64,000 nucleotides of DNA from Zhengella sedimenti (GTDB taxonomy: Bacteria; Pseudomonadota; Alphaproteobacteria; Rhizobiales; Rhizobiaceae), in NCBI RefSeq assembly GCF_046506625.1, contig NZ_JBKFFP010000005.1, positions 325,391 to 389,390 on the forward strand, in the 5' to 3' direction. Both the position numbers and the translations under genes were made by a program. The notes beneath the pieces are model-generated. The model was not told the DNA's origin, ran no database searches, and saw nothing but the letters and a program-made list of their open reading frames with translations. This document shows, piece after piece, positions 45,502-54,059 of this stretch. Positions within the stretch are counted from its first letter, which is position 1; each line of letters opens with the position of its first letter.

Positions 45502-46479
45502 TCATTCCTTTCCGGTTGGCGTCAGGGGTGCAGGCAAGGACAGCAGGTCGCTTGCCGGAACGAGCGCGGTCAGCACATGGGCGTGCTTGAGATAGAGATG
45601 AGCGTCCGCCTCCGCCGAAAAGCCGATGCCGCCGTGGATCTGGATGCAGAGCCGGGCATTGCGCACAGCGATGCGTGGGGCAAGACGGGCGAGCGCCGCG
45701 ATCTGGAAGGCTGCGTCGGGGCGCCTGTCACGCAGGGCGATTGCCGCTATGTCGCGCTGCGCCGAGAGCATCTCGATCCCGGTCGCCATGTTGGCACAAT
45801 GGTGCTTGATTGCCTGGAAGCTGCCAATGCGACGGCCGAACTGTTCCCGGACTCCCGCATAGGATACGGCAAGTTCCAGCGCTCCCCTGGCGACACCCAG
45901 AAGCTGCGCCGAAACCAGGAGGGAGGCCAGGGGGACAAGGACGGGGAAGCGTTCGTCCGTCCCGCCGGGCGAAGGCAAACGGGCGCGGCCCAGCGGCTGG
46001 CCATGGCCCATCGACGTTTCCGTGACAAGCTCGATGCCGTCCAGGGCAGTCATGCAAATGCCTTCGTCCGATACGATTACGGCATGGGCCGCGCCCTCGG
46101 GTTCGAACAGAAGCGCTCCGCGCGGGGTATCGACGCTGGCGCAAACCGCCGTCCGCCCCGCTGCGATCGAAGCAGCAAGGCCGGTTTCGCCCGCCATCAA
46201 CGCCATCCGAACGGCCAGCGGCGATGCAAGCGAAAACGGGCCGGCTAGGTGACGCCCGATGGCCTCGTGGAGCAAGGCTTCCTCAACAATGGTAAAGCCG
46301 GCGCCGCCGTCTTCCTCAGGCAATGCCAGTGTGAACGCACCGAATTCCGCCAGTGCGGTTCCCGGCGCCGCAGCTCGTCCGTCGCGGAACCGCTCGACGG
46401 GATAATTTGTTTCAAGCATGGTGTGTGCCGCATCCAGGATGTGGCGTTGATCCTCGCTCAAGGTCAGGTCGAAGCTCAT
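45502..46479 (-). CDS. acyl-CoA dehydrogenase family protein, short subunit (pair 1)
   Basis: 325 residues, shorter than the usual ~380. ACAD layout: SFDLTLSEDQRHILDAAHTM, a weakly conserved middle domain, then C-terminal helices with FGRRIGSFQAIKHHCANMAT and IQIHGGIGFSAEADAHLYLK. ATG 46479 overlaps the stop of the longer ACAD gene upstream, so the two are made in equal amounts and probably form a heteromer, as known for alpha2beta2 ACADs of steroid side-chain degradation. Confidence 0.9.
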   Translation of the reverse strand: MSFDLTLSEDQRHILDAAHTMLETNYPVERFRDGRAAAPGTALAEFGAFTLALPEEDGGAGFTIVEEALLHEAIGRHLAGPFSLASPLAVRMALMAGETGLAASIAAGRTAVCASVDTPRGALLFEPEGAAHAVIVSDEGICMTALDGIELVTETSMGHGQPLGRARLPSPGGTDERFPVLVPLASLLVSAQLLGVARGALELAVSYAGVREQFGRRIGSFQAIKHHCANMATGIEMLSAQRDIAAIALRDRRPDAAFQIAALARLAPRIAVRNARLCIQIHGGIGFSAEADAHLYLKHAHVLTALVPASDLLSLPAPLTPTGKE

Positions 46480-47606
46480 CCCGCTGCCTCCCTCGGCAGG
46501 CCGAGGATGCGCTCGGCGATGATGTTGCGCTGGATCTCGGCCGTTCCGCCGGCGATGGTCTCGCTGTAGCTTTCCAGATAGTCGTGGGTCCAGGGACCGT
46601 TGACCAAGGCATCCGGGCCAAGAATGTCGATGGCTGCCTGGTGAATGCGTTGTGCCAGTTCCGCGAATACCAGACGCATGAGCGATCCGTCGAAGGGCGT
46701 GGCAGGGGGGCGCAAAAGGGTGCGATAGGTCATTGCCCGCAGCGCCGCGGCTTCGGCTCTCAGGTCCGCCAGCCGTTCCGCCGTGGCGCTTCCCTTGACC
46801 GCGCCTGCGAGCGCGATCACATCCTCGATCTTCACGGACAGTTCCAGTTGCAGCGCGATGGCGGCGGTGCGCCGTTCGAAGGCCAGCGTCGTCATCGCCA
46901 CGCTCCAGCCGTCGTTTACCGCGCCGACAACGTCGGAAAGCGGGATGCGCACATTGTCGTAGAAGACCTCGGCGAAATGACTGACGCCGGCCATGTTGCA
47001 AATCGGTCTGACCGTGATCCCCGGCAGGCTCATGTCACAGATCGCCCAACTGAGGCCCTTGTGCCGGCGCGAGCCCGGCTCGGTGCGGATCAGAAGTTCC
47101 TGATAGTCGGCGATGTCGGCATAGCTCGACCAGATTTTCTGGCCGTTGACGACGAGATGGTCTCCCTCGATGCGGCCAAAGGTCCTCAGCGAAGCGAGGT
47201 CGGAGCCGGCGCCCGGCTCGGAAAACCCCTGGCACCAGATGGACCGGCCTTCCAGGATGCGCGGCAGATGAAACGATTTCTGCGCTTCGGTTCCGCAGGC
47301 AATCAGTGTCGGACCTGCATGGTTCAAGGCAACGAACGTGCAATCAAGCGCTGACGGCGCGCGGGCACGCACATATTCCTCATACCAGATCAGCAGCCTT
47401 TCCGGCGACAGTCCCTGACCGCCATGCGCTTCCGGCCAGGCCAATCCTGACCATCCGGCCTTGTGACAGCGGGCGAGCCAGGCCGTGGCGTAGTCGCGCG
47501 ATGGCCGCCCTTCGTGCGGCGGCCGTTCTCGAGGGACATTCTCCGCTAGCCATTCGCGCGCCCGGAGCCGGAACGCCTCGTCGCCGGTGTTCGGCTCAAG
47601 CCGCAT
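46476..47606 (-). CDS. acyl-CoA dehydrogenase, long subunit (pair 1)
   Basis: 376 residues. FAD/substrate-binding motifs WCQGFSEPGAGSDLASLRT and VVNGQKIWSSYADIADYQE; C-terminal HDYLESYSETIAGGTAEIQRNIIAERIL, the typical ACAD end with TIAGGTAEI. The start is ATG 47606 (MRLEPNTGDEAF); an upstream in-frame ATG at 47648 lies within the regulatory region. First gene of the minus-strand operon, divergent from pair 2. Confidence 0.92.
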   Translation of the reverse strand: MRLEPNTGDEAFRLRAREWLAENVPRERPPHEGRPSRDYATAWLARCHKAGWSGLAWPEAHGGQGLSPERLLIWYEEYVRARAPSALDCTFVALNHAGPTLIACGTEAQKSFHLPRILEGRSIWCQGFSEPGAGSDLASLRTFGRIEGDHLVVNGQKIWSSYADIADYQELLIRTEPGSRRHKGLSWAICDMSLPGITVRPICNMAGVSHFAEVFYDNVRIPLSDVVGAVNDGWSVAMTTLAFERRTAAIALQLELSVKIEDVIALAGAVKGSATAERLADLRAEAAALRAMTYRTLLRPPATPFDGSLMRLVFAELAQRIHQAAIDILGPDALVNGPWTHDYLESYSETIAGGTAEIQRNIIAERILGLPREAAG

Positions 47607-47646
47607 GACACACCCCGTCCCGAATGACTCCGGTATGCGCGAAATC

Positions 47647-47665
47647 ATCCCAATTTATGGAACAT
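47647..47665. promoter_or_regulatory. operator candidate, copy 1 (left)
   Basis: ATCCCAATTTATGGAACAT. Its reverse complement matches copy 2 at 16 of 19 positions. The core is an imperfect TCCCA-N5-TGGAA palindrome, 41 bases before the minus-strand ACAD start. Confidence 0.6.
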
Positions 47666-47676
47666 CTGTCATTCAT

Positions 47677-47701
47677 ATTCCAGTCTCCTCCCTGCTGGAA
47701 T
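47677..47701. promoter_or_regulatory. inverted repeat in the divergent promoter
   Basis: ATTCCAG (47677-47683) and CTGGAAT (47695-47701), 7-base arms with an 11-base spacer, in the 230-base region between the two ACAD operons. Confidence 0.45.
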
Positions 47702-47807
47702 TGCGAATGTCTCAGTCAGAATAGACCCTCGATCCGCGCTTGCGTCAACAACATCGTGGTTGACAGCTTGGAAATCCCAATTCATCCTCATTTCACGGAT
47801 TCAAGAA

Positions 47808-47826
47808 ATGTCCCATAATTTGGGAG
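47808..47826. promoter_or_regulatory. operator candidate, copy 2 (right), overlapping the ribosome binding site
   Basis: ATGTCCCATAATTTGGGAG with a perfect TCCCA-TAATT-TGGGA core. The right arm is part of TGGGAGG, the SD of the plus-strand ACAD gene. A third partial copy (ATCCCAATTCAT) lies at 47774-47785. Confidence 0.65.
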
Positions 47827-47836
47827 GATGATGGGC

Positions 47837-48988
47837 ATGGACTTCACCTGGACGGCAGAGGATGCCGCCTACCGGCAGCGTGTGAGATCGTTCCTGGAAC
47901 GTGAATTGCCGTCCAACTGGCTCGATATCGCACGTCACGGTCCTGGCTCGGCCGAGCAGACTGCGTTCAGCCTCGAGTTCTGCCCCAAGCTTGCCGAGGC
48001 GGGGCTGCTGGTGCCGCATTGGCCCAGGGATTGGGGTGGCGCGGAACGGCCGGCCTGGGAGCATTTGATCCTCGGGGAGGAGATGTGGCGGGCTGGCGAG
48101 CCGCGCGGGGCGCAGTACATGAACGTCAACTGGATCGGCCCGGTCCTGATGCGCTTCGGAACGGAAGCGCAGAAGCAGCGATACATTCCCGAAATGGCCC
48201 AGGGCAAGGCGATCTGGTGCCAGGGGTTTTCCGAACCGGACGCCGGATCGGACCTTGCGGCGCTGCGCACCCGGGCCGTGCGCGACGGCGACCACTATGT
48301 CATCAATGGCCAGAAGATCTGGACATCCTATGCGGCCCATGCGCGACATTGCTTCCTGCTGGCCCAGACCGGCGGCGCGGAAGGCGGACGGTCCGGTATC
48401 GCGATCTTCCTTGTGCCGATGGAGACCCCCGGCATCGAGGTGCGGGCCATCCCGAGCCTGATCGGGCATGGCGACATACACGAGGTTTTCTTCACCGACG
48501 TTCGGGTGCCCGCTTCGACGCGGCTTGGTGGCGAGGGTGAGGGCTGGTCCATCATCACCTATGCGCTGGCCAACGAGCGGGTGGGCATTCCGCGCTACGA
48601 GATGGGTGCGGCCGAGGTAGATCGCATGGTCGGCCTGCTGAAGGAAAGGGGGCGCTTCTGCGATTCCGTGGTGCGGATGCGTGCCGCCGAAGCCGCCGCG
48701 GCCTGCGAAGCTGCCCGCCTCCTCGTCTACAAGGTCGTTGACCAGCGCGCTCGCGGCGCGGCGCCGGGCAATGAGGCGAACCTGGCGCGCTACGCCGTGG
48801 TGACGGCGGAACATCTCGTTACCGATTTCGGCATGGATTTCCTGCCCGACACGTTTTCCGGCGGCGAGCATGCGTCGTTCCTGTCGCATCACGAACGCGC
48901 AATCGTTACCGGCATCGCCGCCGGGGCGGCCGAAATCCAGCTCAACCTGGTCGCCCGGCGTGAATTGAACCTTCCGAAGGAGCCATGA
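47837..48988 (+). CDS. acyl-CoA dehydrogenase, long subunit (pair 2)
   Basis: 383 residues. MDFTWTAEDAAYRQRVRSFL, VPHWPRDWGG, WCQGFSEPDAGSDLAALRTR, GQKIWTSYAAHARHCFLLAQ, and at the end SHHERAIVTGIAAGAAEIQL. Three in-frame ATGs (47828, 47831, 47837); the last is nine bases from GGGAGG and best spaced. First gene of the long plus-strand operon (47.8-58.1 kb). Confidence 0.92.
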   Translation: MDFTWTAEDAAYRQRVRSFLERELPSNWLDIARHGPGSAEQTAFSLEFCPKLAEAGLLVPHWPRDWGGAERPAWEHLILGEEMWRAGEPRGAQYMNVNWIGPVLMRFGTEAQKQRYIPEMAQGKAIWCQGFSEPDAGSDLAALRTRAVRDGDHYVINGQKIWTSYAAHARHCFLLAQTGGAEGGRSGIAIFLVPMETPGIEVRAIPSLIGHGDIHEVFFTDVRVPASTRLGGEGEGWSIITYALANERVGIPRYEMGAAEVDRMVGLLKERGRFCDSVVRMRAAEAAAACEAARLLVYKVVDQRARGAAPGNEANLARYAVVTAEHLVTDFGMDFLPDTFSGGEHASFLSHHERAIVTGIAAGAAEIQLNLVARRELNLPKEP

Positions 48989-48991
48989 TCC

Positions 48992-49912
48992 GTGCGCCTC
49001 GAATTCAACGAAGATCAGACGACCTTTCTGACCTTCCTCGGCCTGATGCTCGATTCTCCCGATGCCGGCTTCCGCACAGTCGCCGATTGGGGCCGTTTCG
49101 AGTACGGGGCCGCGCTGGATGCTCGGCTGGCAGAGAACGGATTTTTCGAAGCCGCGGCGGAGAAGGAGCTAGGCGCCGTCGCCGCCGCAACCATGATCCA
49201 CGAGATCGCGCAATCGCCCGTCACGCTGGAATGTGCGGCATCCGCCTTGCTGCGCCCCTTTCTCGGCAATGACTTGCCGCGGCCTGTCGCCGTCGTGGTC
49301 GATGACGCTCCCGGTGCGGTGCGTTTTCTTCCTGTCGCCCGCACACTGGTCTCGATCAACCAGGCCGGTGTTCGGATCGCGCAGCCTGAGGCGGACGCCG
49401 TTGAGGCGGTCGAAAGTCTCTATGCCTATCCGATGGGCCGGATCGACATGAAGGCCCAGGACTGGGTCCTGGCCACCCTCGATCCGGTACGGGCAAGGGT
49501 GCTGTGGCAGGTTGCCGTCGCTGCCGAGCTTGCCGGAACGCTGAAGGGGGCCCTGAAATCCGTTCTCGCCCATGTGCGCGACAGGCACCAGTTCGGGCGG
49601 CCAATCGGCAGCTTCCAGGCCGTTCAGCATCGGCTCGCGATCAACGGGATCGAGATCGAGGCGGCGCGCATGCAGATGCTGAAGGCCGCGCAGACCCAGT
49701 TGCCGCATGATTCCTGCCTGGCGCTTGGCTATGCCCAGGGACTGGCCCGGCGCGCCATCTACGATTTTCACCAGTTCATGGGCGCCATGGGCCTGACCCT
49801 GGAGCATCCTCTGCATCGCTGGACCTACAGGGCGCGGCTTCTGCGGGCCGAAATGGGTGGGCCGTCCGAGGCCTATGGACGCTATGCGACGCAACGATGG
49901 GGTGCCGCATGA
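48992..49912 (+). CDS. acyl-CoA dehydrogenase family protein, short subunit (pair 2)
   Basis: 306 residues, GTG start three bases after the previous stop, AAGGAG ten bases upstream. N-terminus RLEFNEDQTTFLTFLGLMLD; the middle domain is much reduced; the C-terminal helical domain has DRHQFGRPIGSFQAVQHRLA and FHQFMGAMGLTLEHPLHRWT. As with pair 1 it is too short to be a normal homotetrameric ACAD, supporting a heteromer with the gene before it. Confidence 0.88.
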   Translation: MRLEFNEDQTTFLTFLGLMLDSPDAGFRTVADWGRFEYGAALDARLAENGFFEAAAEKELGAVAAATMIHEIAQSPVTLECAASALLRPFLGNDLPRPVAVVVDDAPGAVRFLPVARTLVSINQAGVRIAQPEADAVEAVESLYAYPMGRIDMKAQDWVLATLDPVRARVLWQVAVAAELAGTLKGALKSVLAHVRDRHQFGRPIGSFQAVQHRLAINGIEIEAARMQMLKAAQTQLPHDSCLALGYAQGLARRAIYDFHQFMGAMGLTLEHPLHRWTYRARLLRAEMGGPSEAYGRYATQRWGAA

Positions 49913-50703
49913 GCACCTTGCCCCGCTTTGAAACCCTTCTCCTGGAACGCTCCGGCCGCCGGCTGACCATCACCATGAACCGGCCGGAGGTGCTGAACGC
50001 GTTCGGCGCCGTCATGCATCGCGAGATCGTTGCCGCGCTGGCTTTCGCGCAGACGGACGAGACGTCGGACATTGTCATCGTCACCGGGGCGGGGCGCGCC
50101 TTCTCTGCGGGCGGCGATATCGTTCGCATGCAGGAATTCACCACCGATCCGGGCCTGTTCGATGTCGAGGCCGCCGATGCCAAACGGCTCGTCTTCACCC
50201 TGCTGGACATCGACAAGCCGGTGATCGCGCGGGTCAACGGACCGGCAGTCGGGCTTGGCGCGACCATCGCGCTGCTCTGCGACGTCGCCATTGCGGCGGA
50301 TACGGCGCGGATCGGCGATCCGCACGTCTCCATCGGGCTTGTGGCCGGTGACGGCGGCGCGGTCATCTGGCCGGCCCTCGTCGGGTTCCATCGGGCCAAG
50401 GAATATCTGATGACAGGCGAAATCCTGAGCGCGGCGAAGGCTGGCGAAATCGGCCTTTATAACCATGTGGTCGCGCCGGCCGCACTGGACGGCGCCATCG
50501 ATGACTTCTGCGGCCGGCTCGAGGCGGGGGCCATGCAGGCGATCCGCCTGACAAAGGTGACGATCAACATCGAACTGAAGCGCATCGCGCACGCGCTCAT
50601 GGACCCGGGCATTGCCTACGAGGCGCTGACGGTGCGCAGCGAGGAACACCGCAAGCGGGTCGAAGCCTTCGCCCGCCGTGCGAGCGGGAAGGGGCCGTCA
50701 TGA
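49909..50703 (+). CDS. crotonase family protein (atypical enoyl-CoA hydratase)
   Basis: 264 residues. ITMNRPEVLNAFGAVMHREI, GAGRAFSAGGDIVRMQEFTT (oxyanion loop), NGPAVGLGATIALLCDVAIA and IGDPHVSIGLVAGDGGAVIW. Neither catalytic Glu of hydratases is kept: ATIAL replaces CELA and DPHVSIG replaces PEIxxG. It could hydrate a special substrate or do isomerase/lyase chemistry. ATG overlaps the upstream stop. Confidence 0.88.
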   Translation: MSTLPRFETLLLERSGRRLTITMNRPEVLNAFGAVMHREIVAALAFAQTDETSDIVIVTGAGRAFSAGGDIVRMQEFTTDPGLFDVEAADAKRLVFTLLDIDKPVIARVNGPAVGLGATIALLCDVAIAADTARIGDPHVSIGLVAGDGGAVIWPALVGFHRAKEYLMTGEILSAAKAGEIGLYNHVVAPAALDGAIDDFCGRLEAGAMQAIRLTKVTINIELKRIAHALMDPGIAYEALTVRSEEHRKRVEAFARRASGKGPS

Positions 50704-52334
50704 ACGCGCCGGCCGATCTCCTGGGGCCACGGCTCGCCGACCTGGCATCGGCAGGGCGTCACCGCGCGGAGCCTAGGCCAGGTCTCGGCGAGATTGCACT
50801 TGCGCTGACGACCGAAGATCCGGACCGGGTGGTGGTCAGCGACAGCACGCGCAGCTTGACACGGGCCGAAATGGTCGCCATGGCCCGGCGGCTCGGCGGG
50901 GCACTCGCGGCGCGGGGGATCATGCCCGGCGCCGCCATTGCCTTCCAGCTTCCGAACTGGTGGGAGGCGACGGTCGTCAACATGGCCGCCGCGCTGTTCG
51001 GCTACCGCATCGTGCCACTCCTGCCGATCTACCGGTCAGCGGAACTGGGCGCGATCCTGCCGGCCTGTGGCGTGGCGGCGATCTTCACCCCCGGTGCTGA
51101 TGCCCGGGTGGACTATCCCGCGATGGTGGCAGGACTTGAGACCCCGCCGAACCTCATCGTGACCGTGCGCGGCGATCCCGGCGCAGCGGCTGCGTTCGAA
51201 CGCCTGCTCGATCACCCGCCGGGCGAAACGGTGCTGCCCGCGCCGACCGATGCCAAGATGATCATCTTCACCTCGGGCAGCACGGGGACGCCGAAGGGCG
51301 TCATCCACACGCACGCGTCCATGGATGCGGTCGTCCGGCGCACTGCCGAGTTCTGGACCCTTGGCGAAACGGACGTGATGTACGTGCCGTCACCCATCGG
51401 GCATATCGGTGGATCGATCTATGCCTTCGAATTTCCGTGGATCACTGGCTGCAGGACGGTTCTCGACGATATCTGGGACCCGGACCGGGCGGTGTCGCGA
51501 ATCCTCGAAGACGGCGCGACGTTCATGGCCGGTGCCACGCCCTTCCTGCGCGGTTTGCTCGATGCTGCGGCGGCCCGGGCTACCTCGTTGCCGGGATTGC
51601 GCCGTTTCATCTGCGGCGGAGCCAGCGTTCCGCCGGAATTGATCCACAGGGCGCTGGATGCGCTGCCCGGCACGATCGTCTCGCGGGCCTACGGTTCGAC
51701 GGAAGTTCCGCTGGCCTGCCCCGGCGTCCGCAATCGCGAGGAGGCCAAGGCCCACGCGGATACCGACGGCCGGATGGCGCTCGACCTGCAGATCCTGGAC
51801 GCGGCCGGCCGGCCGGTGGTCGAAGGCGAGGATGGGGAGATCGCGGTGCGCGGCCCGCAGATGTTCATCGGCTATCTCGACCCCGGCCACGAGGCTGGCT
51901 GCTTTACCGACGACGGTCATTTCCTGATGGGCGATCGCGGCCGGATCGTCGATGGCGACTATATCGTCGTGACGGGCCGGACCAAGGACATCATCATCCG
52001 CAAGGGCGAGAACATCAGCCCGCTGGAGATCGAGAACGCGCTTCTGCGCCATCCCGATATCGCCCATGTCGCGATTGTCGGCGCGCCGGACGCCGAGCGC
52101 GGCGAAATCGCGGTTGCCTTCGTCGTGCCGGCGCCAGGCGCCACCGTCACGCTCGCTTCGATGAGCGCGTTTCTCGAAGCGGCCGGTTTCGCGCGGCAGA
52201 AATTTCCCGAACGGCTCGAAATCGTCGGCAGCCTGCCAACCAATACCGTCGGCAAGGTGCAGAAACCGGAACTGCGCCGCATCGCCGCCGGACTGGCGGC
52301 GGCCGATGCCGTCCGGAACGGAGGCCCGCATTGA
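50700..52334 (+). CDS. AMP-dependent acyl-CoA synthetase
   Basis: 544 residues. Adenylation core IIFTSGSTGTPKGVIHTH, YGSTEVPLACPGVRN, hinge GDRGRIVDGDYIVVTGRTKD, and the C-terminal catalytic Lys in TNTVGKVQKPELR. Activates a free acid to its CoA thioester, here most likely the acid brought in by the TRAP system. ATG overlaps the preceding stop; the end overlaps the TTG of the next gene. Confidence 0.93.
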   Translation: MNAPADLLGPRLADLASAGRHRAEPRPGLGEIALALTTEDPDRVVVSDSTRSLTRAEMVAMARRLGGALAARGIMPGAAIAFQLPNWWEATVVNMAAALFGYRIVPLLPIYRSAELGAILPACGVAAIFTPGADARVDYPAMVAGLETPPNLIVTVRGDPGAAAAFERLLDHPPGETVLPAPTDAKMIIFTSGSTGTPKGVIHTHASMDAVVRRTAEFWTLGETDVMYVPSPIGHIGGSIYAFEFPWITGCRTVLDDIWDPDRAVSRILEDGATFMAGATPFLRGLLDAAAARATSLPGLRRFICGGASVPPELIHRALDALPGTIVSRAYGSTEVPLACPGVRNREEAKAHADTDGRMALDLQILDAAGRPVVEGEDGEIAVRGPQMFIGYLDPGHEAGCFTDDGHFLMGDRGRIVDGDYIVVTGRTKDIIIRKGENISPLEIENALLRHPDIAHVAIVGAPDAERGEIAVAFVVPAPGATVTLASMSAFLEAAGFARQKFPERLEIVGSLPTNTVGKVQKPELRRIAAGLAAADAVRNGGPH

Positions 52335-53326
52335 CCGGTTTTGAAACCCTCTTCGGCGGAACGCGCCTGCCCCTGATCTGCGCCCCGATGTTCCTGGTGA
52401 CCTATCCGAACCTTGTGCTCGCGGCTTGCAAAGTCAATGTGGCAGCGGCCTGCGCGTCGGCGTCGGCGCGCACGGCGGAGGAATACGCCGACTGGCTGGA
52501 CCTGCTGGAGGCGGAGCTTGCGCAGTTCCACAAGGAAACCGGCAAGCCGACTGGACCCTGGGCCGCCAATATCAGCCTGCGTTCGGGCAAGTCCGGGGCC
52601 GGCCAGCGGTTCGAGAAGGAGGTTGCGATCTGCCGCGACCGGAAGGTGCCGCTTCTCATCACCATCAACGGCGCGCCCGACGAGATCGTCCAGGAGGTGC
52701 ATGGCTGGGGCGGCATGATCTTCCATGACGTGACTTCGATCCGTCATGCGGAGAAGGCGGCGAAGGCAGGCGTCGACGGCATGATCCTGATCTGTTCGGG
52801 CGGTGGCGGCCATTCCGGGCGGATGAACCCGTTCGTGTTCGTGGAGGCCGTGCGCGGGTTCTTCGACGGCGTGATCGTGCTGGCCGGCGGGATCGGAACC
52901 GGAGCGCAGATGCGCGCGGCGCGGCACCTGGGCGCCGATCTCGTCTACATGGGCACGCGTTTCATCGCCACGCGGGAGGCCGGCGCAACGGACGCCTACA
53001 AGGACATCATCGTGCAGTCGCGGGCCGATGAACTGGTCTTCACGCCGTTCTTCACGCACGGCATCCCGGCCAACATGCTGGCCCGGTCCATCGCGCGGGC
53101 CGGATACGATCCGCGCGCCCTTCCGGTCCACGGGGCCGAACCGGTGCGTCCGGACGTGAAACCCTGGCGGGACGTCTGGGCCGCGGGGCAGGGGATCGAA
53201 CTGATCCGGGACATCCCGACGGTCGCCGGCCTGATCGACAGGCTGGAGGAAGAATACCGGGCGGAGCCACGGCTGACGACGCGCGGACGTGGCGCCGGAA
53301 CGGGCGCGCGGGCGGCGTTGCCATGA
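52331..53326 (+). CDS. nitronate monooxygenase/2-nitropropane dioxygenase-like flavoprotein
   Basis: 331 residues, TIM-barrel FMN protein: LPLICAPMFLVTYPNLVLA, ICSGGGGHSGRMNPFVFVEA, VLAGGIGTGAQMRAARHLGA, VYMGTRFIATREAG. Start TTG 52331 overlaps the synthetase stop (TTGA) and GGAGG precedes it. Within acyl-CoA clusters such NMO-like proteins can act as flavin dehydrogenases on CoA esters (as reported for IpdC in steroid ring degradation), which fits better here than nitroalkane oxidation; this is inference. Confidence 0.88.
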   Translation: MTGFETLFGGTRLPLICAPMFLVTYPNLVLAACKVNVAAACASASARTAEEYADWLDLLEAELAQFHKETGKPTGPWAANISLRSGKSGAGQRFEKEVAICRDRKVPLLITINGAPDEIVQEVHGWGGMIFHDVTSIRHAEKAAKAGVDGMILICSGGGGHSGRMNPFVFVEAVRGFFDGVIVLAGGIGTGAQMRAARHLGADLVYMGTRFIATREAGATDAYKDIIVQSRADELVFTPFFTHGIPANMLARSIARAGYDPRALPVHGAEPVRPDVKPWRDVWAAGQGIELIRDIPTVAGLIDRLEEEYRAEPRLTTRGRGAGTGARAALP

Positions 53327-53348
53327 TGGCGGACGAGGGAGGCATGCG

Positions 53349-54059
53349 ATGAGCCGGATGATCCTGCGGGAAGACCACGGTGCGGTGACGGTGCTCACGC
53401 TGAACCGTCCGGATAAGCTGAACGCGCTGTCGCCGGCGCTCTTTGCCGACCTGCGCGAGGAACTCGAACGGATCGAGGCGGATGCGGCGGTTCGCTGCGT
53501 CATCCTCAAGGGCGCGGGTCGCTCCTTCTGCGCAGGCGCCGACATCGACCTGCTGAATGCCGGTTTCGTAACGGAAGACCCGGACTTCCGGTCAAAGACG
53601 GTCGAGTACCTGGGCAATATCCGGCCCATCCTGATCGCTGCCGTGCACAATCACTGCTACACGGGCGGGCTTGAACTGGCGCTTGCCGCCGACGTGATCG
53701 TCGCGGCGAGCAATGCGCGGTTCCGCGACACGCATGCGCAACTGGGCATCGTGCCGCGATGGGGACTTTCGGCGCGCCTTCCTCGGCGCGTGGGCCTTGC
53801 CGCCGCGCGGCGCATATCCATGACCTGCGAGATCGTGACGGCCGATGAGGCGCTGCGGATCGGCCTGTGCGATTATTTCGTGGAACCCGGCGACCTCGAG
53901 AGCTTCGCCCTGGACCTGGCGCAGCGCGCGGCGGCGAGCGACCCGGCGGCGGTGGCCGGGCTGCGGCGGCTTTACGAGGCGGGGTCCGCGATGGCGCTGG
54001 CCGACGCGCTAGTCTTCGAACGCGGTTTCAGTTCCACGCCGCCGGCGAGGGCGTCATGA
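53349..54059 (+). CDS. crotonase family protein (enoyl-CoA hydratase/isomerase)
   Basis: 236 residues. LNRPDKLNALSPALFADLRE, GAGRSFCAGADIDLLN (oxyanion loop), HNHCYTGGLELALAADVIVA (first Glu kept) and RDTHAQLGIVPRWGLSARLP (second Glu missing). The DTHAxxG-WG variety is a known crotonase subgroup with uncertain activity. ATG 53349 after GAGGGAGGCATGCG. Overlaps the TRAP small permease start. Confidence 0.9.
   Translation: MSRMILREDHGAVTVLTLNRPDKLNALSPALFADLREELERIEADAAVRCVILKGAGRSFCAGADIDLLNAGFVTEDPDFRSKTVEYLGNIRPILIAAVHNHCYTGGLELALAADVIVAASNARFRDTHAQLGIVPRWGLSARLPRRVGLAAARRISMTCEIVTADEALRIGLCDYFVEPGDLESFALDLAQRAAASDPAAVAGLRRLYEAGSAMALADALVFERGFSSTPPARAS

Noticed and set aside
51437..52330. 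298-codon extension upstream of the nitronate monooxygenase-like gene
   Set aside because: It lies in another frame of the acyl-CoA synthetase gene, with Arg-rich random translation; TTG 52331 is coupled to the synthetase stop.
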